Assembly (NCBI GenBank): GCA_945859605.1
Contig: OX243824.1
Location: 21,206,785 to 21,270,784 of the forward strand
DNA: 64,000 nucleotides
Origin: Lumbricus rubellus
Taxonomy: Eukaryota; Annelida; Clitellata; Crassiclitellata; Lumbricidae
Direction of reading: 5' to 3'
Shown: piece after piece, positions 1-13,500 of the stretch
How the letters are laid out: each line of letters opens with the position of its first letter
How positions within the stretch are numbered: position 1 is the first letter of the stretch
Position numbers and translations under genes: made by a program
Notes under the pieces: model-generated
Databases searched by the model: none
Told to the model about the DNA's origin: nothing
Seen by the model: the letters and a program-made list of their open reading frames with translations, nothing else

Positions 1-723
1 CCTATTCATTCATTCATTCATTCATTCGGACATTTATATAGCGCTCCTTCATGTAAAAAAACTACTCAGAGGCGCTCAACAGTGTCCCGCAAAGAACATA
101 TAACATCACTCGTATACGAAAAAGGATATAATATAATAATGATAATATATTTCATTCAGAGCATTTATATTGTGCCACATGTATAGTGTGCTGGAAGTCA
201 ATAAAGAAAGGTCTGGGTTCAAATCTCCCCACTGTCGAGATTTCTGCTACACCTGAACCCCCCTCCCTAGCCAATGCAGCTATGATGAGCACACTGACCG
301 TACACTGTATATTTTTTCAGAGCATTTATATAGCGCCCCTTCAAGGAACTACTCAGAGGTGCAATATATAAATATTCCTATATATAACCTTATAATTTGT
401 AATACATATATTGAGCAATAATCAAGAGAGCCCTCTCTTTATTGACTTCCAGCACACTATACATGTGGCACAAGCTGTGCATTTTGAGAAGCAACATCTT
501 CCATTGACTGTAAAATTGGTCCATTAATTTTAGCAGAGAGAATGATAAATGCCGTACTGCACTTTCTTATTGACTGGCAGCAAATTGATTGGTGTGAAAA
601 TAGTAACTGATGAAGAATTCCATTAAAGATTATGATCTCTGCTACAGTCTGTATATCTGAGCTGACTTAAAAGTTTGCACTTTCTGCATTGTCATTTTAG
701 CCCTTTGTCCTTTTTTATTTTAG
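1..723. other. Intron of nardilysin gene (or 5' flank of the first visible exon)
   Basis: No exon could be supported here. The stretch holds two copies of the SINE tail with ATTC repeats (about 1-80 and 300-361), a tRNA-like segment around 205-310 with a B-box-like GGGTTCAAATC, and A/T-rich sequence. It ends in a polypyrimidine tract and the acceptor ag at 722-723 of the first visible nardilysin exon. Confidence 0.6.
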
Positions 724-3700
724 GCTCCGTTCGAGACACCTGAATTTCGAAGAGTCTACCGAAGTACGTGCAGTAATAAATAGATTTTTAATTAATTAAA
801 ATTGTGATATATCAGTGGATTGAACTAGAAGAAAGAGAGAGTGCCTTGAGTCTTAAAGTAGACTTCTACACTGACCGAGGATGGGATGGATCGTGAATGT
901 CATCACGTGGATGGAACTACCATTTGAGCAGATACTGAAGGAGTAAGAGGGCAGGAGAAAGTGGCGAAGGCGTGTCCATGCAGTGACCAACCCTTGAATC
1001 GAGGAAGATTGAAGACAAGACAAGGCACTGGCAGGAAGTTGAACCCAAATCTCTGTGGTCGACATTCAAGCGTGCTGACCACTGGACTATTGCGCGCTGG
1101 TTGGAACTGTTTAGAAATTGACATGTTATTAACAGTTGCACTGACAACCATGATGGAGTAATAACATGATTGTAAAACATTGTTCATTAGTCAGAGACTT
1201 GAAGCTGCTCCATTATCGTCCGCAATTTAACAGTGCTATCTTGTTTGTAGCTCAGTATCTTGACAGTTCCAGTTGAAGCAAAAGTTACTTGCTCTGAAAC
1301 GCCTTATGAAGTTTAAATATTCATATCTTTTTATCCGTTCCACTTTGTCTCATGAAATTTTGGAATCATATTTCTGGTTCACTTCTATAAATATCTGGAA
1401 AACTTTAGCTTGATATGTCATCAGGTATTAGAGATATATGCAAAACAATTTGGCTTAGTTTTTTTAACCACCGTGTAGATATCATCTTAACCATTAGTAA
1501 TACTTACAGATTCACGCAATCTTTCGTACTTGATTGTGTGATCTTTTCCAGGACGCTACAGTATTTTATTTTATATTATATGACTTCAGAATGGTGTTTG
1601 ATTTCTTTGCAGTCATTCCCGTTAAGAACATCCGCCAATTGCAAGTAACATGGGCCCTTCCATGCCAACTTGAACAGTATCGGTGAGTGCTGAGTTACTG
1701 TTGACAGAACCTGCTAAGCATTATATTTGATCCATTTGGCTGGAATTTGTTTCAGCTGATGAGATGCTTTGCTTGGAATGTGCTCATCTTCATTGTAGAT
1801 CACGCATGTGAATGGACCTGCATGATTTTTGTGTCTTTCTTTTAATGTAGTTTGTAAGTGTAGTTCACAAACTTCTCGTTTGTCTTATCTCATTGTGACA
1901 ATGTCTTGATTACTATAAACAGTTTTTCGCTGATGTCATTGTACGTCGATGATCACGATGCTTTTGATCTATCAGGAGATTTTCATTGTGACTCAGTGTG
2001 CATATTTGTGATACACATAGATTTTTTTATCTATGGAGTTTGTTTACTTTCTCCACAGATTTCCATCAGTATCTTAGAGTTGCTTCTTCAGGTGGAATCT
2101 AGGCATTTGACATAATTACCGGTACTGGTAAACTTTTATTCAGTGATTTTTAGCATCAATTCAGTTCAATTAACTAACTATTGTTATGGTATTGCCGAGC
2201 TAATACAGGTTTGAATGTTCTTTGAATGCTGTAGGAAGAAGCCCCTGTTCTACATTGGAAACATGATTGGAAATGAAAGCGATGGTAGTCTGCTGGCGTT
2301 GCTGAGAAAGAGGTATTTTATATCGCTGTATCGCTGTGCTGTCTGCTAGCTTACTTGGCTTCCTGTGGTCCTATCGACTGTGAACTTTTCAGACAAAGCG
2401 CAAAAGCCTTTCAGACAATGCACAAAAGCCTTTCAGACAATGCACAAAAGCCTTTCAGACAATGCACAAAAGCCTTGCAGACAATGCATAAAAGCCTTGC
2501 AGACAATGTACAGAAGCCTTTCAGACAATGCACAAAAGCCTTTCAGACAATGCACAAAAGCCTTTTAGACAATGCACAAAAGCCTTTCAGACAATGCACA
2601 AAAACCTTTCAGACAATGCACAAAAGCCTTTCAGACAATGCACAAAAGCCTTGCAGACAATGCACAAAAGCCTTTCAGACATTGCACAAAAGCCTTTCAG
2701 ACAATGCACAAAAGCCTTTCAGACAATGCACAAAAACCTTTCAGACAATGCACAAAAGCCTTTCAGACAATGCACAAAAACCTTTCAGACAATGCACATA
2801 AGCCTTTCAGACAATGCACAAAAGCCTTGCAGACAATGCACAAAAGCCTTTCAGACAATGCACAAAAACCTTGCAGACAATGCACAAAAGCCTTGCAGAC
2901 AATGCACAAAAGCCTTTCAGACAATGCACAAAAACCTTGCAGACAATGCACAAAGCCTTGCAGACAATGCACAAAAGCCTTTCAGACAATGCACAAAAGC
3001 CTTGCAGACAATGCACAAAAGCCTTTCAGACAATGCACAAAAACCTTGCAGACAATGCACAAAGCCTTGCAGACAATGCACAAAAGCCTTTCAGACAATG
3101 CACAAAAACCTTGCAGACAATGCACAAAGCTGTTCTAAAGATCTTCATCTCGCTCCCTTTGCTTTGCTCATTGTCTTGATCTTTTTTTGTTCTGTGACCT
3201 AGGACTACTCTGGTTCAATGTCGAGCATTTGCTGTGGTTGGTTCCTCGAACTGGAATGGCCTTCCTTCCTTCCTCACTAATAGTTTTGTGGTTTCCTCAT
3301 TGGTCTTTCATTATACAAAGAGCAGACATCTTTACTATGCCATTAAAAGAGCTAAGCAAATAAGAGGCTGACTCTGCCTTAGCCAAGTTGACTATGTCAA
3401 ATGTTGTTTTGGACTGGACTATTACACCTATGCCAATGATTACTGTAACTCTCTCCCAGCAGAGATGCCAAACTCAGAATACATCAACTGCATTGCAGTC
3501 AATAAGTCTTAAAAGGTCATATGAATATCTCAATACATGCATACAGGTTGGATTGCAAATTTTTGGGTTAGAAGCCTGGAGAGAGACGGAGGGCGATATT
3601 AATGTATTTGTTTTGCACTGCGTTGTTAAAAAGTAAACAACCAAAAAAGGAGATTGTGATTAAAGTGGAAAATACTCAACTCTATTATAAATCGTGTATG

Positions 3701-6700
3701 TGAATGGACCTGCACAATTTGGGTCTTTAGTTTAGCGTTTCATTGCTTAGCAGTTTCTGAATGTAGCTTTGAAAGGCCGATGTGGACAACTCCTCTGACT
3801 TAATACAGCCCTCATGAATAAGCTGATGCCCTGTGCCCAGCGTAAGGGTAACTGTGGAACTTTGGATTTTGTGATTACTATTATGATGGGGCAGCACTCA
3901 GTGATAATAATGGTTGATATATATTCGGTGCTAGAAATGAGCTAGATTAGCTAAATTCCTAATTGATTGGAATTAGAAATGGCAGAAACTCATATTTGAT
4001 TAGAATTGACAAGGAGGGCTCATAGTTAGCTGCTTAGAATTAGAATTGGCAAGAAATCGTATTTAACTAATTAGAATTAGAATTGGCATGGCAAGAGATA
4101 ATAGTTAACTGATTAGAATTAGAATTGGCAAGAGATTGTAGTTAACTGATTAGAATTAGAATTGGCAAGAGATTGTAGTTAACTGATTAGAATTGGTTGT
4201 TTGTCTAATCGATTCTAAGTGATTAGTTATCCACCTCAGCCTGATGCTTTTCTGTAAAGAAATAAAGCTGATGATGCTCTGTTTTTGTAAATACCAGGAA
4301 CTTGGCCAGGTCAATCCAATCTGGGAATGATGAGTCCAGCTTTGAGCACAACGTCACATGTGCATTGTTCAGCATAACGCTGAGTTTAACAGCAGAAGGC
4401 CTGAAGAATATCTCCAACGTAAGTCGCTTCAACTCTTTTTACAATCCACGATCGTGTGAATCGAACAAATAAAATTATAGCTAATAACTGGATGCCATTT
4501 GGAAAAGCTAATATGAGTCTTGCTGCATTTGAATACTGAACATGCATTTCATCTTGCAACACTGCATGATCACAGAATGACAAGCGTTTACAAAAGGTGA
4601 CTGGGAAACAATGCGAATTGTCAATCTTAAAATGGTCTTAAAAGCTAAGGCCGCGTGGACAGCGCTTTGGAGATGTTCTTACAAACAAATGCACTCTGTA
4701 AATTTTAATTCAATTCAATTTATTTTCTGAACCAACATAAATATGTAAATGCACGTATGCAGTGAGTTGCATTCATTCATGCTTGTTGCTTGCATCACAT
4801 TAATTCATTCATGCATATGATTGTATAGTGTATACATAAACTGTACATGCATACAAACACATTATACATACATGCATGCTTGTAGAGTGTAGACAAAGGC
4901 ACAATTTTATTGAGGTCAGCTAATTGAAATGTGTGTATATCAGTGTGTTACGCTGTGGCTGAATGGTTATGCACTGGCACAAAGATCATACAGATGGGGG
5001 TTCAATATTCACTGGCCCCATTAGATTCACTCAGTGCTGCTCTTCCTAGATGCATTGGTAAAATGAGCGGTAGGATAGGTGAGCGCCCTGCAAGCTGCCA
5101 TAAAGTCACATTCAACGCCAGTTATACTTAACTATTAAAGGTCTTTCTGCATGTAAAAAATGAATTTCATACTGAGAATGTTTTATAAAAGACAATAGCA
5201 TACAGACACTGGCCAGTACCATGTGATTTGTCTTGTCAGCTTGTTGTATTAAATGAAGCTTTAAATGACAACAATAATTTTCCAGACTTTTGCTTTTATG
5301 CTAGGTGATTGTGAAGTCCATGAGGGATCCTGTTTATCTCAGGGCAATATTATTAAATAATGATCACAATAGTTAAAACAATATTAGCCACTGTTTCCTT
5401 TGTTAATCTGTAACAGATGTTGAGGATAAAAATGGATAATTAGGAAAAAATAGTAGCAATAATTATAATAATTATCATCATAGCCATTATCAGTTATGTT
5501 GTTTATTATTGTGAATTATTGTTAGATTTTTATTATTATTATTGTTATTGTGGGGTGCGGTGGTGTAGTGCGTATTTTCATTGCCTAGCAGCCACCAGAG
5601 ATTTGCAGGTTCGAATCCACCTCAAGCCGCCTCGTAGGGACCTTGGGCAGTCCTCGCAATTGCACAGCGCGTCAGCGTGAAACTCCGATTCAGTGTCCGT
5701 GCTGTAGTTGGGAGCGCTTCTTAGTAGATATCTTGAAGGGACGCTATAACAAGTGTGCATACATGCATATTGCTATTATGGTGGTGTTGGCGGCAGCGAC
5801 GATGACGAGTTGAGTGAAGAACGACTGGACTGAAGGTTTATTTGGTCTTTCTGAATGAACATTGGTTTGTTATTGACAGGTGATCACGCTCATCCAACAG
5901 TACATCAACATGTTGCGCAGTGAAGGTCCACAGCAGAACCTGTGGCAGGAGATGAGCACAATAAACCAGAACGACTTCAGATGGATCGAATTGGTAAGCA
6001 ACCATATGAACCTTAAATCAACTTAAACTAATTAATTTAATCTAAAGATTCTGACTGAATCTGATCTCATGAAATTTTGTCATTGCACTGAGTTATTTAC
6101 CGTAAGCAACAGCGTCTTTTGCAAGCCACCGATGAATGCAATAGGCTCCTGAGCAGGGGTCCGTCCCTTCAGGTCAACCTATTTCTCATCTCATACAATC
6201 TGCGACATAATTTGAAATCAATTTGTTGTAATACTAGACTGTCTGTTTATGTTTACTTGCACTTGTACGTGTAACAATGGAAACAATGTACTGATTTTGC
6301 ATACTACATGGAGCTCATGACTTGCAAATGCATTTACGTTGACTACTATTCTGTGGTTTTATCTGCACCATGGATTCTCTGAGTTTTGAATGCTGTCATG
6401 GTGTGCTTTTCAAACTCTTCTATGCTTTGGACTGGTCAGTTTTACCAACCCTATCGCGGTCTGCTGCTTTGCAACTACGACTTACGTCTCATGTTACAAT
6501 TTAGTTGTAGCGGTGCATTCAGTGAGCGGTTATTTTTTTTACTATTTCATGTGAAAATCTGTGTGTTAAGTCTTAGAACACCGTGTCGTGTTCGCATTTT
6601 CTATGTTTTTACACATCATATATAATCTACATTTTATATATGATCAAAATGTTTTTACCGATTGTCATTCTTTGACCTGGTAGCCAACCACAGTTTGAGT

Positions 6701-7475
6701 TGCAATGCTGTAAAGGACATAATGTAAATGTGTTGCAACTTGCAACACTGCATAGTAGTGCATACCCTGTGGGAATACTTTAATAAATATCATCAGTCGG
6801 TGGTCGTCGATAGTGTAATGTCAGCATGCGGGACTGTCCTTCGAGAAGTCGTGTGTTCAAATACCAAACAGAATGGTATTTCTGTTCGAGATTTCTGCTT
6901 TCCCAACCCAGCTGTAACGAGTACACTGTTTCTTGGGAAGAAGATATGGCTAGGGAGAGGACTGGCCAGTGCCACCCTCCTCGTAATTTTAAGCTAGGAC
7001 TAAGAAAATGGAGTCTGTCTCAGGACGTGCGTGCTTAACACGTTCTCCGCCCAGTACGAGTTAACTCGTGCTGGATTCAGTCATTTAACATGACGTATAG
7101 GCGGTGAACGTGTTAAGGAACTGCGCTTTGTCTTCTGCTTCATTTTCTATTGTCAGGTTGATGTTTGCATTGTAGCCTGATCCACAGAAACATTGTCGAC
7201 AGCTATCCATGAATATGCATAGATATTCACAAAACGACGTCATCAGGGGTGGAAAAATCATGACAGAATACGACGCGCAGGTTATGATTTTGCCTGTGAT
7301 CTATGGCTCATTTCAATACTAAATTGTGTGTGTATGAGGGTGTGTATGTTTCTTTGTGTGGGGGGGGGGGGAGAGGGTGTGTGCACGTTCATGTGTGTGT
7401 GTGTGCTTGCATATGCGTTTATGTGTTTTTACATGCCTATGTGTGTGCTTGTGCGGGTGTTTGTGTGCATGTAGG

Positions 7476-7558
<83 letters not shown>

Positions 7559-10500
7559 AGGCTTGGGTGCAGGCTTGGGTGCGTGCGTGAGTGCATGTCT
7601 ATAACGCTGGTGGTAGGCACACACCAATGACTTGATGCAGATTCTGATGCATGAGAGACTGACAAATTTGTTGTTCATGACCTTTACTATCAAATGTTTG
7701 AAGATGCAGTGAAATAAATGTAGTTGTGGTTGTTTAAGTAGAACTTTTGACTTCTCTTCTGTGTAGTGTTTGAAGAACTGACTTGCTTGCTTCTTCATTC
7801 TCTGATGTTGTGTACATGATTCTAAGTAAAAGCAAAAGCCTGACGCATTACATACAGACTTATAAGTGAAGTGCGTGTGCTATAGGTGAGTTAAATAAAT
7901 GATAATAAATGAAAAGAAACAGATTAGGTCAACTGCAAATGCAGAAGTCATACTGTATGGCATCCTAGATACAGCATCCTAGACAAGACACCCTGTGTGG
8001 TGAAGGAACTAAATGTAGGGAGAACATGGTTATGTGAGCTTGTTTGCAGGCCATGATGGGTACAATGGACAGGGAAGAATAGGCTGTGTAGGGTGTGTGT
8101 GGGGGGGGGGGAAATGGTTATAAAGTGTGTGTGCTATAAGTGAATGGTTGTGGCTGATTGGTAATAATACTGACATATTACGGGTTTGAGCCTTGTCCGA
8201 GGCAGTTACTGTGCAGTGTGCAAGTCCTTCACACACGTCTGCTTAGAAACATTGATGTTCTAGTGTGTATTGTTCTAGTATTCTATTGAACATCATGATT
8301 TTGAAACCATTAGCACTGATCCTATGATCATGTCTTCTGGTCTTTACTCCGTCCTCTTTTTTGTAACGGATATAATAACTTTCGAGCAGGACCACATAAC
8401 CTCTCATTAAAGATCGTCGTAACTTCATCTCGCATATTCTGCATAAGCACATCTACTAACATGATATTTTATCCTTGCGTGTGACAGTCTCTGTAAATGC
8501 CATGAATTATATTGTCTGTTTAAGTTGCATCCATGTCGGTTAGAGTACTTCTAATGGTAATGGACATACACAAATTTAATTTAACAAATTGATTGATTTA
8601 TTGAGTGATTGATGATGAATGGTTTGCTTGTTTCTTTAGTTGATCGCATCCTGCCTGGATCAATTGCAGTACGATCGAATGAATGTTGCTCTGTGGGCAA
8701 AGTCGTTCCAGGATGATCCGGACATGGTCTTTGAGACAGAGCCATGGTTTAAGACTCTCTACCAGGCTAAAGGTTGTCCTCCAGAAACATTTGAGTAAAT
8801 TTACACTGCAGAGCTCATTTGAGTGCCATCACAACGCACTTGATGCCTCCTTATGCTTTGTTATTTAAAATGATCGTCTGTTGAAATTCTACACTAGACT
8901 AGGTTTGTAAAATGTCTTTCGATGTTGCGGGCATCTAAAGCCCAAACTTAAAACATTCGATTAATTGCATTAATGAAGGCAGTCTGACAAATAACAAAAA
9001 AATTGCTTTTTTATGTATTCGAAACATAATCTTTAGTATTAGAAACGGATTTTTAAGTGGGGCGACATTTATGGTTGAAAGTGAAATGGTCATACACAAA
9101 TTTAATGTTCACAAGATTCCAAACCTGTAATACAGAGTCCTTGATTTATCCCTAACTGTATTAGAAAGCCTGTAGCATGGTCTACAGTTAGCACTGGCAC
9201 AATGCCAATATTGCAATGGTCAGGTGTGTCAAAAGATCAGCTCTCTCCCACTGCTCATACTCTGGCAGTGCCAGTCCAAAACCTGGGTGTAGGAGGAGGG
9301 TGATGCTAAGGATATTTATTATCAGATGGTGTCGTTAAAATGAAAATGCTGTTACCGCAAATGGTCAAGACCGTATAACAGCAGCTGGATCTTTCGTGGC
9401 AGTTTGGTTCAGAAGGGTGTATTTTTTAGGCTGCATTATAAAATATGTTTGCAAAGATACAAAGCGATGTTGGTTAGCCGTCTATAGATATCGTCTTCTC
9501 ATTAATATTGGAGAACTTTGACTTGTTTCAGATATTCCCGATGACTGGAAGCAGCAATGGTCCGGTGAGTCTAAATACTAAACTTCAATCTTAAATTTTT
9601 CCAAAGAAATCTATTGTCTATTATTAAGGATGGAAATATGTATATCTGTTATCAGGTATTTTCTTTTTATGTACACGCGTGTTAGCTCTCGTCTACGTTT
9701 GTGGCATCCAAGTTGACCCCATACTCGCATAATTATGAGTAACTTTTCATGGAATTCGTCGAAATGTTGGTCCTTCAGCGGTTAGCAAATGATTATTAAG
9801 GTTCGTAGGTCCTATACAGTACAAAGATGTATCCCAGGCAATTTTCTAATCATAATGTAAAATGTCAATAAAATTTCAATAAAACAACTGGAAAACAGGT
9901 CCTTTTTGATCTGAAATGAGGTGAAAAAATTATAGAAAAATTGATTACAAGTCATGAAAGACCATTCCTATTGCACTAAAAGCTAAACTAATGGTTCGTT
10001 TTCCTCATCTGTCACTCTTTACTTCAGGGCATTTCTTTCCCCGAGGAGTTTTTTGTGCTGAATAGTCATTCGGTGAGAGACGCTATAAATTTATAGATAC
10101 AATACAGTACAATCTCATTAAGACTAACGACAATGAAATGACTTTGACATCCATTTCCATCTAAATGGTATAATGCCTATGTTGAGCATCTGTTCCTGAG
10201 CAACTCAGAATGCTATTACATGACTTTTGTGACAAATGTGAATGATGTTTGTTGATGTTTGCTGAGAGTTACCGTACGTGGACTATGACAGTGATAGATT
10301 TTTAGCTTCATTATTTCTTACCCATTTGAGAATGTTGTTTATTGTATGTATGAGCACTTGCTATAGCGCCTCTTCAAGCACACTACTCAGATGCGCTCCC
10401 GATTACAGCGAGGACACTGCATCGGTGTTTCACACCAAAGCATGCGAGCAATTGCGAATGAAGGGCTTGCTCAGGGTCCCTCGAAGCGACTTGAGGTGGA

Positions 10501-13500
10501 TTCGAACCCGCAACCTTTTAGCTCCAAGGCACAGAACATACACCTGTGCCACCAAAGCCCACCATGCCCACATTGTAATTGTAAATGGTAATTTATAAGG
10601 TGCCACTTCAACGAACAATGGAAAATATTTCAGTACTTGTGTTTATTTTTAGGCTGTGGAACAACTCCAGAGTTTTTTCTGCCAAGGCCTAATGTATTTA
10701 TTGGTAAGAAACCAGCTGTCTGACTTTCTTAGTGTTGAAGATTTTTAGAAGTGTTTCTCAGAGTGACACTGCTGTCTCTCACACTGTTTTAGCCAAGTCT
10801 GATGATAGAAATTCCCCTATTCACTGTAATCAGAGCAGTCACAGGCCCTAAACTATTTTAAGGCTCAATAAGAAAATGTTTTGGAAACAAGTGCACTTGT
10901 ACAACCTACAATCTTATATTCATGTAAAATAAAATATGATTTTATTCAGTTGTTAACTTGACGTTTGAAATTATATTAGTTATTTATTATTTGCTTAGAT
11001 GCATTTTATCGCAGCCTTAAAACAGTACTTTTCAACTAAGTTTGGGTCGGGAGCGTTTCTGAGCAGTAACCTTGAAAGGGTGCTGTGTAAATCTTTATAA
11101 TGAATGAATGAATGAATGAATGAATGAATGAATGAATGAATGAATGAATGAATGAATGAATGAATGACATGAGAATGGTTTTGGTCAGATGAGTCACATC
11201 TATTCTACGGCTGTGTAAGTTAGGCACTTTGGCACTTCAGAAGCAACCTGCTTTAGAACACTTTCGTCGTTTGAGGTGCTAAATTAGCAATCAACCCATT
11301 TTGATTGTTCTTCCTAATTTTCTGTGTACAAGGCTTGACTGTCAATGGTGTGCACTGTTGCCCTGCTGTATAATTTGCTTTGCATCATTTTAGCGTCAAG
11401 TTTTCAGCTGAAGGACACAGAATCCTGCAGATTCAGAAACGTGAGTTGCATATAAAAAAATTATGCTAATTCATTCATTCATTCGAAAAATCTATATGGC
11501 GCCTTCACGGAAACTACTCAGGTAAGAATGGTTTGACAGCTTCATGTGACAATAACTTGCTATGGTATGAGTCGCTTTATGCTGTCAATATCAATGTCAA
11601 TTGTTTCATCATGTGTCTACATGCTGTTAATTTATGATTTTAGATTAGATTTATTTAATTTAAAAATAATTATTTTTATTTAATTTGAGAGCTTAATGTT
11701 TGCTTGAATATCATTGTCGTCATCAATATTTTTCTATAATTAATTTAACATGATTGCTGCAAAAGGCACAGAATCCGTTAAGGGTCTGAATATAATTAGG
11801 TCTGCAGAAGTTAACAATTAATTACGTAAGCAATTGATAATTATTTAATTTGAATGTTTAGATTTATTTTTAACGATTAATCGAAAACCGCTTTGTCGTA
11901 TTTAGAATATTGCAGTGCTAACATGCTGACTTGTTCACCTAATTGGTTGAGGGAAGACATTTGAATTGAAAAGTGTAGACAAGATTAGGCTACTTATATG
12001 AGCAAGTGACTAAGTAACTGAGGTACTAATTAAAGATAGACGCTCAGTAAATTAATATTAATTTTGTATCTGTAATTGCTTGTTGCAGAATACATCTAAT
12101 TGCAATTCGCTATTATCATTATTTCTTAAACATTCATGTATTCATTCATTCAAATATTTATATAGCACCTCTTCAAAGAAACTATTCAGAGGTGCTCCCA
12201 ACTCCAGCACGGCCAAAAGAACAGTTTTCAGGTGCTTCTAGAATGTGTCAGAGTGAACTAGTGAACAGGTGCAATTGTTTGAAAAATTTAATCCTTATCA
12301 ACCCAAAATTTGTTTAATTTTGTGCGGTCTTTTAATGTACAAAAACCAGACTTTCGTTGGTTTGAGACTTTAATTTAGGTCATCGTTTACAAATTTCATC
12401 TTCTCCTTCTTTGGCATTCTGCCCTTAGGCAGGTCCAAGATTCCAACGAACCCATTCTTGTCTATTCTGTTTTATTTCCTTGATTTCTTTAAAAAATTTA
12501 TGAGAAACTTTGTTATCTACAGTTTGAGGCTCCATTGCACTCGACTGATGCGAACAAGCTCTGGTATAGACCCGACGACGAATTCCAAGTGCCACGAGGT
12601 GAGACAAACGTGTTCTTCTGTTCAAGTGTTTCTGACTATGCCTATATCAACCCTTACTGGAGGCGTTGTTCTGAGATACACCTCTTATATTTTGTAGCTA
12701 TAAATCTTCTTTGGATTGGATTAGATGCAATCTAAATCTGTTGTTTAATCCACGGAAGGACCCGAATGAATAATGAAGTTATGCGAATTGAGGTTATGTG
12801 AACGTCTTCAGTCAGTTCTGTGTATTGATGTGTCACAGTATCAATATTAGTAGGCCTATAATTTTGTAGTTGTGCCGCTTTATGGCTGAATAATTGTTCA
12901 TTGAACTTTTTTTATTGAATTAAAATGAACAATTGCTTTTGGGGGATTTTTTGTTCATTAAACTTTTTATTGATTGCAGGCTTCATCAATTTCTGCGTGA
13001 GGAGCGCTGTGGTCGACGAGTCTCCAACCGCGTAAGTCTACATTAAGAGAACTTTTTGCTATGAAAAGGCTGCATCATATTGTCAGAGTTTGACTGACTG
13101 TGTTTTCTCTCATAAGGTTTGCAGTCGACATTGTTGAGTGTGCAGCTGACATTGTTGAGTCTCTAGCTGATGATGTCAAGTGTACAGTTGACCTTGTCAA
13201 GCGTGAAGTTGACTTTTCTAAATTGTGTAGTTTGAATTTTTGAGAGATTAATGTTGATAATATAAGTTTATTAATTCAATCTGACAAATGCCTGGTTTGA
13301 TAGCATGATTATAGTAATAACACATGATAAACAATTTCACAGGGGTCAAATTTTAACTGTTGAGCAGCCTGCAAGGCGCCCATCTGTCCTTCTGTTCGTT
13401 TTAAGTCACTCTTAAAGGGTGTAAGGCTGAATCAGCCTTACGGGGCTCGCTGGCATTGAACTCGCCTGCAGCCTTCTGATCTTTGTGCCATTTGTGTTAC

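Noticed and set aside
2390..3130. CRISPR-like array
   Set aside because: Units are directly adjacent with no unique spacers, in an animal intron.
2355..3202. Long overlapping plus- and minus-strand open frames with [14 protein letters not shown] repeats
   Set aside because: They follow from a stop-free 22-bp tandem repeat inside a nardilysin intron, occur in all frames, and lack a start context or conserved domain.
5552..5630. Possible tRNA gene with A and B boxes
   Set aside because: Arms do not fold as a proper cloverleaf and the sequence continues into the SINE body present at several other loci.
7303..7798. Open frames rich in VCVC and THTH
   Set aside because: Translation of a TG/CA microsatellite and flanks.
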